Assembly: GCA_036365145.1 (NCBI GenBank)
Contig: JAEOAD010000029.1
Location: 26,768,001 to 26,832,000, forward strand
Direction: 5' to 3'
From: Orientallactaga sibirica
Lineage: Eukaryota; Chordata; Mammalia; Rodentia; Dipodidae
Length of the DNA: 64,000 nucleotides
A program made the translations under genes and the position numbers. Below, one piece after another: positions 63,918-64,000 of the stretch; position 1 is the stretch's first letter; each line of letters opens with the position of its first letter. Under the pieces are notes generated by a model. That model was not told where the DNA came from and ran no database searches. It saw only the letters and a program-made list of their open reading frames with translations.

Positions 63918-64000
63918 TCATAACATTTTAGGCAAGTTTACAATTTTATGTTGGGTTTCATTCATAGCTATGAAGTCTGTGAGGCCTCAGCTGACCCATG

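Overview
This is a mammalian nuclear window, and the repeat content says rodent. Two SINE families dominate. One is a 7SL-derived B1-type monomer of about 140-150 bp, with the core 'cctttaatcccagcac' and the end 'gagtgagaccctacctc'. The other is a tRNA-derived, B2/ID-like SINE of about 200 bp that opens 'ggctggagagatggctta', carries pol III A and B boxes, and ends in a CT-rich stretch plus an AAATAAATAAA tail. The exact consensus of both (for example 'gaggccaccctgagactacatag') is not that of mouse or rat. It fits a jerboa-like rodent (Dipodidae); that species guess is inference from memory of repeat consensus, about 0.6.

Layout. 1-2.0 kb is old, mostly unique DNA. 2.0-3.55 kb holds the one confident protein-coding gene, TMSB10 (thymosin beta-10): CpG-rich promoter with G-rich Sp/KLF sites and a TATA box, a non-coding exon 1, and coding exons 2 and 3 that together encode a complete 44-residue protein. 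From 3.6 kb to the end there is no further gene I can support; the remaining 60 kb is intergenic DNA dense in transposons. From general knowledge of the human locus (TMSB10 with KCMF1 some tens of kb away) this may be the TMSB10-KCMF1 interval, but nothing in the window proves it.

3.6-21 kb: unique islands, many SINEs, MaLR-type LTRs and one short 5'-truncated L1 with a perfect 16-bp target-site duplication (TSD). 21.3-29.8 kb: two minus-strand L1 elements. The second keeps an ORF1 C-terminus and an ORF2 in which an internal deletion joins the endonuclease domain in frame to the reverse transcriptase core. 29.9-38.6 kb: a solo ERVL-type LTR nested in a SINE, then a structurally complete but coding-dead ERVL provirus (two LTRs, 5-bp TSD, tRNA-Leu-type primer site, gag, protease, RT/RNase H, integrase, dUTPase, no env). 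39-54 kb: SINEs, ORR1-like LTRs, and further L1 3' ends, one with an intact ORF2 C-terminus. 54.3-56.5 kb: a degraded minus-strand betaretrovirus-like (ERVK class) element. 57-58 kb: a near-perfect inverted duplication. 60.6-63.4 kb: a 1.38-kb head-to-tail tandem duplication.

I see no previously undescribed multi-gene system. The most interesting signals are structural: the 57-kb inverted repeat, the 1.38-kb tandem duplication, the in-frame endonuclease-RT fusion, a B2/B1 chimeric SINE, and multi-level insertion nests. Repeat boundaries without a stated TSD are good to about 5-15 bp.
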